Assembly: GCA_965227445.1 (NCBI GenBank)
Contig: OZ245751.1
Span: 2,604,001 to 2,668,000, forward strand
Direction of reading: 5' to 3'
DNA length: 64,000 bases
Source of the DNA: DT-110 sp030148525
GTDB lineage: Bacteria > Bacteroidota > Bacteroidia > Chitinophagales > Saprospiraceae
The translations under genes were made by a program, and so were the position numbers. Shown one piece after another: positions 8,543 to 17,081 of this stretch. The number at the start of each line of letters is the position of its first letter. The first letter of the stretch is position 1. The notes under the pieces were generated by a model that saw only the letters and a list, made by a program, of their open reading frames with translations, ran no database searches and was not told the origin of the DNA.

Positions 8543-8632
8543 ATCAACGGGATTTCGCAGCAAGATAGCAGAACCCCGGAAACTCCACAATGTACCTTTG
8601 TCAGTTAACCACCTTTTTTACGATTTCCTGAA

Positions 8633-9424
8633 TTACCGGAAGACGGATATATCTGGCTGATCCACTTTCTCGAAGGCGGCATCAGGCACTTCCTCATACA
8701 CGGCAATATCCGTAAGTTGACCGCGGCCACGGTCGCCCGACAGTAAGATTCCATTATAGGGGCGGTAGTCTTTCCAGGGTGTTCGCATGCGAGGTTCTTC
8801 GGCATCAGCCGTAGGAAAGTAGGCCCATTCGTGGATCAGCCTGTCCTCCTTATCAATGTACACCAAGTATTTATTCTGAGGCGTTACGCCCACCCCTTCA
8901 AAGGTGAGTTCCAGCACCTCGGCCATGGAGCCCTCTGAGGTGGTATCCTCACCGATGTACTTCAGAGCTACTCCGGAATCTTTTAGCTTATACGGCATCA
9001 CCAGCCAGTAGGAATCGTTGATCCAGATCGACTCGGCCTGCTGCATCAGGGTGTCCAGCCTGGCTTCATCGGTCACCATCTCTCCGTTCACCCGCGCTTG
9101 TCCGGTTTTGGTTTCCAGGTCGAGCAGGAAGGTTGTACTGTCGTTGCCCATATCAATGCGAACCCGCTGTTCTTGCTTATCCCAAAGCAAGGTGCGACGT
9201 CCGAAAAAAGTCCAGCGGATAAAGCGGGTATCATCCCATGCCTTGCGTCCTCCCAAACGCTCCATAACGGTGTCGGCCAGGGCAATGGCTTCGGGGTCTG
9301 ATAGTTCGGCCCGGAATCCAGGCGCTGCGGGGTTCATCGGTTGGCCATCACCTCCCTCATCAGCCGGGGTGCAGCCAGCAAAAAGGAAGAGAAGGAGTAG
9401 ACATAAGTTGGTCAGTCGTTGCAT
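8633..9424 (-). CDS. Lipoprotein of unknown function, LolA-like shape
   Basis: 263 residues. Signal peptide II: MQRLTNLCLLLLFLFAGC with the lipobox Cys at residue 18. The mature protein begins with a small GDG-rich linker and then a beta-rich domain: AIALADTVMERLGGRKAWDDTRFIRWTFFGRR, WDKQEQRVRIDM, TFLLDLETKTGQARVNGE. This resembles the LolA-like or DUF6503-type outer-membrane lipoproteins of Bacteroidota; the family call is tentative. It lies 90 bp upstream of the aminotransferase gene on the same strand and may be co-transcribed with it. No enzymatic motif was seen. Confidence 0.7.
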   Translation of the reverse strand: MQRLTNLCLLLLFLFAGCTPADEGGDGQPMNPAAPGFRAELSDPEAIALADTVMERLGGRKAWDDTRFIRWTFFGRRTLLWDKQEQRVRIDMGNDSTTFLLDLETKTGQARVNGEMVTDEARLDTLMQQAESIWINDSYWLVMPYKLKDSGVALKYIGEDTTSEGSMAEVLELTFEGVGVTPQNKYLVYIDKEDRLIHEWAYFPTADAEEPRMRTPWKDYRPYNGILLSGDRGRGQLTDIAVYEEVPDAAFEKVDQPDISVFR

Positions 9425-9787
9425 AAAGTTGGTTTCGTTGTTTTGTTATTTATCGGGTAAACGTCGTTAAACGGAAGTGGTTTATTTTAAAATGTTCAAT
9501 GCTAAGTGATGAATGATAAATGATGGATGCTCCATGGAATATTTTTGTTAACCACTAAAGTGGTATAGAAATTACCGCGTCATTTCACTACCCCACGGCT
9601 AAAGCCGATGGGCTTTATTACCCTTGGAGCGTGGAGCGTGGACCGCGGACCCTATTTTCCCACGGCTAAAGCCGATGGGCTTAATCAACCGTGGACCGTG
9701 CACCGTGGACCGCGGACCCTATTTTCCCACGGCTAAAGCCGATGGGCTTAATCAACCGTGGACCGTGCACCTTATCCTAAGCATTCA
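9425..9787. repeat. Intergenic repeats with a 67-bp direct repeat
   Basis: There is no gene. After words such as AATGATAAATGATGG near 9510, an ACCACTAAAGTGG segment (9551-9563) precedes a 67-bp unit repeated about 2.8 times, starting at 9592, 9659 and 9726. Each unit has a REP-like hairpin (CCACGGCTAAAGCCGATGG) followed by 7-nt words of the CCGTGGA type. The same ACCACTAAAGTG plus REP pairing recurs at 29942-30010. Confidence 0.75.
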
Positions 9788-11128
9788 TCATTCTCGTCCC
9801 CCCTGTAGCTCATCCTGATACGCCTTCAATTCGGCCCACTTTGCTTCCGCGGCGAGTTGTGCCTGCCGGGGCCAGGTAGCGGGTTTGGCCAGGCGGTATC
9901 GTTTGCCGGCTTTCGCCAAAATAGCTTCCAGCTTGGGCACTTCGGCCTTAGCCAGGTCATCCCAGGTGTTGATGCCATCGTCTTTCAGCAATTGCTCGAT
10001 CTTGGGGCCAATTCCCTCCACGATCTTCAGGTCTTCCGGATCTTGTTTAAAACCCATTAGCTTCATGGCCAATACCTGTACTTTTGCGGGCGTATCAGCC
10101 TTGCCTCCGTTGCGACCTCCATCCAACTCTTTTTGATAGGCGATCAGGTCGTCCCACTGCCCGCGGTCGGCAAGCTCCGCCTGACGCGGCCAGGAGTCTG
10201 GATTAATCATATGGAGTTTGCGTTCTTTCAGCAGCTGCCGCAGATAATCCACCTTGCCGATGGCCAGATCCTTCCAGGTTTTGTAGCCCTGATCCTTGAG
10301 TAATTTATTCACCTTGGGGCCAATTCCCTCGATAATCTGCAAATTGTCCTCTGCAAAGAGGGTGGCAAAAGGCAGGTCTTCACCCTTTCCGGCGATCGGT
10401 GCCTCCCTGCCCTGGCTTACGCCAAAAACAATCTGGTCGATTCGCGCAGGCTTACCCTGCCGGATGGAACGCTGTAGTGCTGCCAGATCATTCCAGCGAT
10501 GATCACGTGCCAATCCTGCCTGTTCCGGCCAGGTGGAGGCATCCAGGTCAGACAAGCCTTCGGATCCCAGGTGGGCATTTAATTCGCCCTGGGAGGCGCT
10601 GGCCAAACGCGACCAGTTGGGGATGCCTTTATCCTTGAGGACACCTTCTGCTTCTGGCGTCAGCCCCTCAATGATTTGCAAATTTTCCTTGGCAAGTATG
10701 CGGTGGTATTCAAGCGGACGCAGTTGCTGCAATTCCTCATCGGTGTGATCCGCTAATCCACCGCCCCCCAGGCGCAGACGGCCAGCTACCTGATCGGCGC
10801 TGGGATCGTATTGCCCACTTTCCTCCTCCATGCGGGCGCGCAGCATAGCCCGGTCGGCTTCAACCGACCTCAGGGTGGTGCGCAATGCGGTTTGCTCTTT
10901 TTCCAACTCCCCCTTTTCGTATTTCAGGGAGGCCATGTCTTTTTCGAGGGTGGTAAATTGGGTTTTCAATCGCTGGTGCTGTTCCTCCTTTTCACGCAGG
11001 GCCTGCCGATCGCGTCCGCTAAGGGTATGCCGAAACCAGTAGCCAAGGAAAAACGGTAAAATGGCTGCTAACAGCAAGGGCCAGATGCAGCCCCAATTGA
11101 ATGATGCGAGAAGTATGGTGGTAATCAT
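9788..11128 (-). CDS. Membrane-anchored coiled coil with three helix-hairpin-helix modules
   Basis: 446 residues from MITTILLASFNWGCIWPLLL. Order: one N-terminal membrane helix (about 8-32), a charged coiled coil (about 40-110), then three ~105-residue modules. Each module has a helix-hairpin-helix segment (LQIIEGLTPEAEGVLKDKG; LQIIEGIGPKVNKLLKDQG; LKIVEGIGPKIEQLLKDDG) and a second part with W-P-x-Q-A-x-L-A and a tryptophan-led helix ending near Y/LQ. The first module has lost the GIGPK glycines. These H3TH-like motifs resemble predicted 5' nuclease/DNA-binding proteins, but no nuclease residues are seen. ATG at 11128 is preferred because the ORF upstream overlaps ompA; it starts 10 bp after the OmpA-like stop codon, so the two are translationally coupled. 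Confidence 0.8.
   Translation of the reverse strand: MITTILLASFNWGCIWPLLLAAILPFFLGYWFRHTLSGRDRQALREKEEQHQRLKTQFTTLEKDMASLKYEKGELEKEQTALRTTLRSVEADRAMLRARMEEESGQYDPSADQVAGRLRLGGGGLADHTDEELQQLRPLEYHRILAKENLQIIEGLTPEAEGVLKDKGIPNWSRLASASQGELNAHLGSEGLSDLDASTWPEQAGLARDHRWNDLAALQRSIRQGKPARIDQIVFGVSQGREAPIAGKGEDLPFATLFAEDNLQIIEGIGPKVNKLLKDQGYKTWKDLAIGKVDYLRQLLKERKLHMINPDSWPRQAELADRGQWDDLIAYQKELDGGRNGGKADTPAKVQVLAMKLMGFKQDPEDLKIVEGIGPKIEQLLKDDGINTWDDLAKAEVPKLEAILAKAGKRYRLAKPATWPRQAQLAAEAKWAELKAYQDELQGGRE
9908..9921 (-). repeat. GNRA-hairpin word, GGC-GAAA-GCC type
   Basis: Minus strand reads ATTTTGGCGAAAGCC; it writes ILAKAG in the third helix-hairpin-helix module. Confidence 0.7.
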
Positions 11129-11138
11129 GGTGTTTTGA

Positions 11139-12002
11139 TTATTGGGTGGTAGAGGTGTTGTCATTGGCCAATAGTCGGACTTCGACCCGACGGTTGTTGT
11201 GGCGGCCCGTTTCGGTATCGTTGGTGTCGATGGGATCGGATAACCCCCGGGAAGACACCTTCATTTGATCAGCCGGAACGCCCTTCGACAGCAATATGTC
11301 CTGAATGGCATTGGCCCGGTCCATCCCGAGTTGGCGGTTAAAGTCCGCTGACCCGACATTGTCGGTGTGGCCGGTCAGCCTGATCGATTCTCCGGTTTCC
11401 CGGACCCGTTCGGCCAGATCATCCAGGTATTCATCGACGGCTGCGTCGTAGTCCCGTTGGGTAGACCCATAGGGAAAGCGGATCAAAATGCGATCGTCGA
11501 GTTCTTCGATGGTTTCCTCAGCCTGAGGCTCCAGATCCTCCCACGTAAAGGCCAGACCTTCGAAGTATCGCTGGTCCCCGGGGGGAGACCCGTCGAGGCG
11601 GCGCGAACGCGTACGTATCCGTTCTGAACCAAGCTCTCCGAAAAAGCGTTTCCGAACAAAGTCTGCCCGGGCAAAGCCCATAGTCTGGTAATCGTCGGGC
11701 GCTTCTTCCGATTCGTAGTAAAAGCCCTCGATCTCCAGTGCCTGGTTGGGTCCGCCGGCTGCTTTTATGGCCGCCACCAGGGAGTCACCTCCCGGTCCGG
11801 TAAAAGGTATGGGCAATTCCTCGCGGAAGGCCAGGGGGTAGGGATTGGTAGTCGAAATTTCATCCGGCCGGGGCGGGACAATTGCTGCCGACTCGGTAGC
11901 TGGGTTACAGCACTGTTCTGCGTAGGTACCTGCGTACCACCACATAAGTACAGCTACATAGGCCACCCAGGCAACGATAATAAGCCATCGTGTCGTTGTC
12001 AT
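11139..12002 (-). CDS. OmpA-family protein
   Basis: 287 residues from MTTTRWLIIVAWVAYVAVLMWW; a 10-codon upstream extension is open. It has an N-terminal membrane anchor or uncleaved signal, a variable middle domain (EGFYYESEEAPDDYQTMGFARADFVRKRF), and a C-terminal OmpA-like peptidoglycan-binding domain of about 110 residues with the signature IRLTGHTDNVGSADFNRQLGMDRANAIQDILLSKGV and a final RHNNRRVEVRL. The conserved Asp and Arg of the TGHTDN and NRRVEV loops are present. With the downstream helix-hairpin-helix protein it forms a two-gene unit, suggesting a cell-envelope-linked role. The middle domain lacks a recognisable barrel, so it is not classical OmpA. Confidence 0.9.
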   Translation of the reverse strand: MTTTRWLIIVAWVAYVAVLMWWYAGTYAEQCCNPATESAAIVPPRPDEISTTNPYPLAFREELPIPFTGPGGDSLVAAIKAAGGPNQALEIEGFYYESEEAPDDYQTMGFARADFVRKRFFGELGSERIRTRSRRLDGSPPGDQRYFEGLAFTWEDLEPQAEETIEELDDRILIRFPYGSTQRDYDAAVDEYLDDLAERVRETGESIRLTGHTDNVGSADFNRQLGMDRANAIQDILLSKGVPADQMKVSSRGLSDPIDTNDTETGRHNNRRVEVRLLANDNTSTTQ

Positions 12003-12164
12003 ATGAACATTTGATTGGTCAGTTAATACCAACCGGGGTCTGCAAGGGGGGTGTTCACGGGCGGGATTGAAGAATTGACTTCCTTAATTTACCACTTTTA
12101 GGAATAGCCTACAAAACCATGAACGAACACACGCTAAAGCCGCTGAGGATTCAGTCAAAATTCG

Positions 12165-12172
12165 TATCTTCG
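12165..12172 (+). promoter_or_regulatory. -7 promoter element for ffh
   Basis: TATCTTCG matches TAnnTTTG with one change and lies 38 bp before the ffh ATG. No convincing -33 box was found at the expected distance. Confidence 0.35.
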
Positions 12173-12210
12173 CGAACTGGAAAACAAACAAGTAAAACGT
12201 ACTTTCCCAT

Positions 12211-13560
12211 ATGTTCGATAGCTTAAGTGATCGGTTAGAAGGTGCCTTCAAGGTACTGGCCGGAGAGAACAAACTAACAGAAATTAACATCGCCCAGTCC
12301 ATCAAAGAGATTCGACGGGCACTGGTAGCGGCCGATGTGAATTATAAGATAGCCAAAGAATTTACCGACAAGGTGAAGGAAAAGGCCCTTGGTCAGGAGA
12401 ACGTCCTGAAATCAGTGAAGCCCGGCCAGCTCATGGTTAAGATCGTACAGGATGAGCTTGCCGAACTCATGGGTGGCACGGCCGAAGGTATCAACCTCAG
12501 TGGTGACCCTTCGGTAATTCTGATCTCTGGTCTCCAGGGTTCGGGGAAAACTACGTTTAGCGGTAAGCTAGCTAAGTTCCTGAAAGACAAAAAGAAAAAG
12601 AAACCGCTCCTCGTTGCCTGCGATGTGTACCGCCCTGCGGCCATCGACCAGATCAGCGTACTCGGAGAACAGATCAATGTGCCGGTCTACAAAGAGGAAG
12701 GCAATAAAGACCCGGTTGAGATTGCCCTGAAAGCCATTGCACATGCCCAGGACAACAACCGGGATGTAGTCATCATCGATACCGCTGGCCGCCTGGCCAT
12801 CGATGAAGCCATGATGACCGAGATTTCCAACATTAAGGAAGGCGTCCAGCCCAATGAGACCCTTTTTGTGGTGGACTCCATGACCGGTCAGGATGCCGTG
12901 AATACCGCTGCCGCCTTTAACGAACAGATCAATTACGACGGTGTTGTTCTCACCAAACTCGATGGTGACACCCGCGGTGGTGCTGCTTTGTCCATTAAAT
13001 ACACCGTTGGCAAACCGATCAAGTTTGTCAGCATGGGCGAGAAGCTCGACACCCTCGATGTCTTCTATCCCGAGCGGATGTCACAGCGGATTCTGGGAAT
13101 GGGTGATATTGTATCCTTCGTAGAAAAAGCCCAGGAGCAATTCGACGAAAAGGAAGCCCAGCGCCTCGAGAAAAAGATCCGCAAAAATAAATTTGACTTC
13201 AACGACTTCCTGTCACAGATCGCGCAGATCCGCAAAATGGGTGACCTGAAATCTCTGATGGGAATGATTCCGGGCATGTCCAAGATCACCAAGAATCTGG
13301 AAATCGACGATAACGCCTTTAATAAAGTGGAATCGATCATCTTCTCGATGACACCCGAAGAGCGCAATAATCCCGACGTTATCCTCAAAAATATCAGCCG
13401 CAAAAAGCGGGTAGCCAAAGGCTGCGGCCAGACCATCCACGACATCAATATGTTCTTTAAGCAATTCGATCAGATGCGCAAGATGATGCATAAAGTGAGT
13501 AAGTCCCCGGGCTTCGGAATGCCGGGTGGTTTCCCGGGTATGCCGGGAGGGAAGCGGTGA
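12211..13560 (+). CDS. ffh: Signal recognition particle protein Ffh
   Basis: 449 residues. N domain, G domain with P-loop GLQGSGKTT (107-115), DVYRPAA, DTAGR and TKLDGDTRGGAAL, then a methionine-rich M domain (about 295-449) ending GFGMPGGFPGMPGGKR, with SMTPEERNNPDVI...KRVAKGCGQ as the RNA-binding region. Full length and intact. Ffh with 4.5S RNA delivers nascent membrane proteins to FtsY/SecYEG; yidC 6 kb away works on the same route but is a separate unit. The stop codon is followed immediately by an 8-nt tandem array. Confidence 0.98.
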   Translation: MFDSLSDRLEGAFKVLAGENKLTEINIAQSIKEIRRALVAADVNYKIAKEFTDKVKEKALGQENVLKSVKPGQLMVKIVQDELAELMGGTAEGINLSGDPSVILISGLQGSGKTTFSGKLAKFLKDKKKKKPLLVACDVYRPAAIDQISVLGEQINVPVYKEEGNKDPVEIALKAIAHAQDNNRDVVIIDTAGRLAIDEAMMTEISNIKEGVQPNETLFVVDSMTGQDAVNTAAAFNEQINYDGVVLTKLDGDTRGGAALSIKYTVGKPIKFVSMGEKLDTLDVFYPERMSQRILGMGDIVSFVEKAQEQFDEKEAQRLEKKIRKNKFDFNDFLSQIAQIRKMGDLKSLMGMIPGMSKITKNLEIDDNAFNKVESIIFSMTPEERNNPDVILKNISRKKRVAKGCGQTIHDINMFFKQFDQMRKMMHKVSKSPGFGMPGGFPGMPGGKR

Positions 13561-13757
13561 GTTGGAGAGTTGGAGAGTTGGAGAGTTGGGCCAGGGTCCA
13601 GGTTTTTGTCCTGACACCTACTACTCAATACCCTGTTACCCAGGTTAGGAGATTAGGAGATTAGGAGATTAGGAGATTAGGAGATTAGGAGATTAGGAGA
13701 AACTAATCGATTGAATATCAATGCCTTAATTAATAACTAAAAATTATTAATTAAAAA
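13561..13757. repeat. Two 8-nt tandem arrays plus A/T hairpin between convergent genes
   Basis: GAGTTGGA-type units run from the ffh stop (13559-13588). A second array of GGAGATTA-type 8-nt units runs from about 13644 to 13700 (about 7 copies). An A/T palindromic stretch then runs from 13722 to 13760 up to the convergent gene's stop. No ORF. Confidence 0.8.
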
Positions 13758-14732
13758 TTACCTTACAATTTTCCACGCCAACAAATAACTCAGCGTCCCG
13801 TCCCGTTCTTCGGCACCTATGTCGATTTGGCGTTGCTGTTTGAGTAAATCGGCCGGAATGTCGAGCTGAACGGTGTTTCCTTTCCATTTAGTAGGTACTT
13901 CCCGGGCGATGTTATTGACGATCAAATATACCCCCCTTGGTTTTTGCCGAAAGGCTAATTGAATGGTAATAACCTCTTCGGTCAGAGATACATCACGGCC
14001 GCTGGGGGACCAATCCAAAACCGGCACGCGGGCACTGGCCGGATAAAAGAAGGGGCGGTCGGTAAATTCCTCGGCGGTCAGCGGTGCAGGCAGTCGCTGA
14101 TCGGCTGGTTCGTCAGGGAAGTGAGTCTGGATCAGGGTCCGCGGTGCCACATCGAACCAGCGAGGCTCGTATTCCATGGTGAAGGTCTGGCCCGTCATAT
14201 CGGCCATGCCCGCAGCGTAAGTCACATCCACCAAGCAAATTCGGCCGTTGAGTCGCACCCAATTCCACACGTGATTCGATTGAATGCTGGTCCTGATAAT
14301 CCGACCCGGATCGCGGGCGACGTAGCCTTCGATCTCCCCCGCTTCCAGGCCTACTGCCCGGCACATGGTCTCGAACAGACTGGCGTAGTGGTTGCATACG
14401 CCACGGCGGTAGCGAAGGGCACGTGACATACGCGTTCGACGGATGTCTTCGATCTGACGCTTCAGGTCCTCTTGACTCTTATACATGATCTGAATGGGAC
14501 GATTCCGACGGGCTTCTTCCAGATCGTATTCGAGGTGGTTGGCCAGCCAACTGAATATAACCCGGGCTTTATCGCGGTCGCTATTAAAGGGCTTGCAAAG
14601 GGCGCGGGCCAGTTCTTCGGGATTTTCAGTCTTCAGATCGAAGGAAGCGCCGTACGTATCGGGATCGAGCGATTGCGCAATCAATACCCCTGTGGTAAGG
14701 AATAAACTAGTGAGTAGTGCCAACAGTCGCAT
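13758..14732 (-). CDS. Secreted transglutaminase-like protein
   Basis: 324 residues with a signal peptide (MRLLALLTSLFLTTGVLIAQ). The transglutaminase core shows the Cys-His-Asp triad: Cys113 in RRGVCNHYASLFETMC, His154 in SNHVWNWV, Asp169 in CLVDVTYAAG, preceded by an ARVIFSWLANHLEYD helix. This is the arrangement of the kyphoscoliosis-peptidase/YebA-like bacterial transglutaminases, which in bacteria usually act as cysteine peptidases or structural cross-link enzymes. The C-terminal ~100 residues look like a beta-sandwich. Periplasmic or surface. It converges on ffh. A hairpin word at 13941-13955 writes LAFRQK in the C-terminal domain. Confidence 0.88.
   Translation of the reverse strand: MRLLALLTSLFLTTGVLIAQSLDPDTYGASFDLKTENPEELARALCKPFNSDRDKARVIFSWLANHLEYDLEEARRNRPIQIMYKSQEDLKRQIEDIRRTRMSRALRYRRGVCNHYASLFETMCRAVGLEAGEIEGYVARDPGRIIRTSIQSNHVWNWVRLNGRICLVDVTYAAGMADMTGQTFTMEYEPRWFDVAPRTLIQTHFPDEPADQRLPAPLTAEEFTDRPFFYPASARVPVLDWSPSGRDVSLTEEVITIQLAFRQKPRGVYLIVNNIAREVPTKWKGNTVQLDIPADLLKQQRQIDIGAEERDGTLSYLLAWKIVR
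13941..13955 (+). repeat. GNRA-hairpin word, GCC-GAAA-GGC type
   Basis: TTTTTGCCGAAAGGC inside the transglutaminase-like gene (coding strand writes AFRQK). Confidence 0.8.
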
Positions 14733-14739
14733 GGGTGGC

Positions 14740-14862
14740 GTTTTTCATTAAAACGACTGGATCCCAGCGGAAAGTATTCCCAAGGCTAAAGCCGATGGGC
14801 ATATTCACCGTGGACCGTGAGCCGTGGACCGTGGACCGTGAACCTTAAATTTCTGACTTCAA
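14740..14862. repeat. Short REP-like and CCGTGGA-word repeat region
   Basis: Contains a REP-like hairpin with a mismatch (about 14779-14799) and then 7-nt CCGTGGA/CCGTGAG words (14808-14845), the same family as at 9.6 and 41.1 kb. Confidence 0.65.
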
Positions 14863-15738
14863 TCAGCTTGGTGTCGTTGACACATTCGCCAGGCGATTCT
14901 CATCGAAGAAGTACAACAGGTCCGACAGACGTTCTTTCAGATCGCTGCGGTCGACGATGAAGTCCAGGAAGCCGTGGTCGAGCAGGAATTCAGACGTTTG
15001 AAAGCCGTCCGGCAAATCCTTTTTAATGGTTTCCTTAATCACGCGGGGGCCGGCAAAGCCGATGAGCGCTTCGGGTTCCGCCATGTTGATGTCGCCCAGC
15101 ATGGCGTAGGAAGCCGTAACACCACCCGTTGTCGGATCGGTCATGAGGCTTAAATAAGGTACGCCTGCCTTATGCATGAGAGAAATCTTGGCTGATGTTT
15201 TGGCCATCTGCATCAGAGAGAAAGCGGATTCCATCATACGAGCGCCACCCGATTTAGAGATCACCAGTAGTGGCGTTCGGCTTTCCAGGCTGTAATCAAT
15301 AGCCCGGGAAATGCGTTCCCCGACCACCGACCCCATGGACCCGCCGATGAAGGTGAAATCCATAGCTGCAATCACCAGGTTTTTGCGATTCACTTTGCCC
15401 TTGGCTACGGTTATGGCATCCGATACATCATTTTTGCGGTAAGCGTCATCCAGACGTTTTGTGTACGGTTTGAGATCGGTGAATTGAAGAGCGTCCTTTG
15501 CTTTCAATTCTTCGAACATCAAATCGAAATTGCCGTCAAAAATTATATCGAAATAATCGTGGGATCCTATGCGTACGTGGTAGTTACACTTAGGACATTT
15601 ATAAATATTTTCTTTGAGTTCCTTAGTGGTACTGGTCTCCTTGCACCGCTTGCATTTGTACCACAATCCTTCCGGCGCTTCTTTCTTGTTGCGCGTAGCG
15701 GTTTGGATACCATCTTTAAGACGTTTAAACCAACCCAT
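14863..15738 (-). CDS. accD: Acetyl-CoA carboxylase carboxyltransferase subunit beta
   Basis: 291 residues. N-terminal zinc ribbon with Cys29/Cys32 and Cys48/Cys51 (CKRC...CPKC), then the carboxyltransferase crotonase-like domain with SKSGGARMMESAFSLMQMAKTSA and the GGVTASYAMLGD and IGFAGPRVI motifs. Normal length for AccD. It provides, with AccA, the carboxyl transfer to acetyl-CoA that makes malonyl-CoA for fatty acid synthesis. It follows hemE on the same strand after an 84-bp gap; no functional link is implied. Confidence 0.97.
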   Translation of the reverse strand: MGWFKRLKDGIQTATRNKKEAPEGLWYKCKRCKETSTTKELKENIYKCPKCNYHVRIGSHDYFDIIFDGNFDLMFEELKAKDALQFTDLKPYTKRLDDAYRKNDVSDAITVAKGKVNRKNLVIAAMDFTFIGGSMGSVVGERISRAIDYSLESRTPLLVISKSGGARMMESAFSLMQMAKTSAKISLMHKAGVPYLSLMTDPTTGGVTASYAMLGDINMAEPEALIGFAGPRVIKETIKKDLPDGFQTSEFLLDHGFLDFIVDRSDLKERLSDLLYFFDENRLANVSTTPS

Positions 15739-15822
15739 ACCCCTTTATCGATTTTCGTTTAGAGATTCAACATACAAAAAAAGAACGAATACCCGAGAAC
15801 ACCAAACCCACCTGAGCGGGCT

Positions 15823-16863
15823 TTATCCAATATCGGGATAGCGGTGTGCCTGTACGGTATTCACAAAAGCACGCACGCCATCCAGGGGCGTGTCCGGATA
15901 TACCCCGTGACCCAGGTTAGCGATGTGGCGCCGGCCAAAAGCATTGAGCATTTGGCGGGTCGCCTTTACCACTTGCTCGGGGGATGCATAGAGTTGGCAG
16001 GGATCCAGATTGCCCTGTAATACTAGATCATCCCCTACCCTGCTGCGGGCCTCCTTCGGTGTGATATTCCAATCCAGACCAATGGTTTGACAATCGAGTC
16101 CGGCCAGGTCTTCCAGTGCAAACCACGCTCCCTTGCTAAATACGGTAACCGGTACCGCTTCGATAGCAGCAGCAATGCGTTGTAAACAGGGAATGGCAAA
16201 GCTTCGGTATTGGTCAGGACTCAAAATCCCCGCCCAACTGTCGAACACCTGAATCAGATCAGCACCCGCTGCAACCTTGCGTTGCAAATAGGCGATTGTT
16301 GTATCGGTGATCTTGTCGAGTAACTCCCTGGATAATTCCGGCTCAGCGTAAAGCATTTTTTTTGCCTTGGAAAAAGTTTTACTCCCTTGTCCTTCCACCA
16401 TATAGGAAAAGATGGTCCAGGGAGCCCCGGCAAAACCGATTAGCGGAACACGCCCTTGTAATTCCCGCTTGGAAAGCTCGATGGCATCGTACACATAGGT
16501 GAGTGCATCGGCGGCATCCTCACCGGAAATGAGCCTGGCAACATCCGTTTTAGACTGAATGACATCCGGGAATCGGGGGCCTTTTTTCTCCACCATCTCG
16601 TAGGGTAATCCCATGGCCTCGGGGATTACGAGGATATCCGAAAATATAATGGCGGCGTCCACTCCGAGTTCATCTACTGGCTGAATGGTGACCTCTGCCG
16701 CCAGATCAGGCGTTTCCACCAGTTCTTTGAATCCGGACAGGCGGCCGCGCAATGCCCGATATTGAGGCAAGATCCTGCCGGCTTGCCGCATCAACCAAAC
16801 GGGTGGTCGTTCTACCTGCTCGCCTCGCGCCGTCCGAAGTAAAAGATCGTTCTTCAATTCCAT
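15823..16863 (-). CDS. hemE: Uroporphyrinogen decarboxylase
   Basis: 346 residues, complete. The diagnostic N-terminal RPPVWLMRQAGRILPQYR, PWTIFSYMVEGQGSK, the DSWAG motif and the C-terminal GNLDPCQLYASPE and NLGHGVYPDTP are all present. It decarboxylates uroporphyrinogen III to coproporphyrinogen III in haem synthesis; hemF, the next oxidative step, lies 16 kb away in this window. On the minus strand TATACTTG ends 5 nt before the ATG, so the mRNA may be leaderless. Confidence 0.97.
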   Translation of the reverse strand: MELKNDLLLRTARGEQVERPPVWLMRQAGRILPQYRALRGRLSGFKELVETPDLAAEVTIQPVDELGVDAAIIFSDILVIPEAMGLPYEMVEKKGPRFPDVIQSKTDVARLISGEDAADALTYVYDAIELSKRELQGRVPLIGFAGAPWTIFSYMVEGQGSKTFSKAKKMLYAEPELSRELLDKITDTTIAYLQRKVAAGADLIQVFDSWAGILSPDQYRSFAIPCLQRIAAAIEAVPVTVFSKGAWFALEDLAGLDCQTIGLDWNITPKEARSRVGDDLVLQGNLDPCQLYASPEQVVKATRQMLNAFGRRHIANLGHGVYPDTPLDGVRAFVNTVQAHRYPDIG

Positions 16864-17081
16864 GCCGCAAGTATAGGAAGATTTACCCGCCCGACCTATA
16901 TGCTTCTTTTTTTACCTGCTCTTTTGAAGATAAAATTGCAGGAAAATTACATCTGAGTAAAATTCTACTGCATAAAAAAAACTTGCTTTGCTTCCACACA
17001 GAAAATAAAACGGGGGTGATTGAGCGGCCTGTTTGTTTTTAGATATATTTGGCAGGCTTAGAACAAAACGATTGAACATCC
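16864..17081. promoter_or_regulatory. Divergent promoter region of hemE and the symporter gene
   Basis: It has no ORF. For the right-hand gene a TTG (17020-17022), 21 nt and a perfect TATATTTG (17044-17051) make a good Bacteroidota promoter with a leader of about 25 nt. For hemE a -7-like TATACTTG lies at 16868-16875 on the minus strand. Confidence 0.5.
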
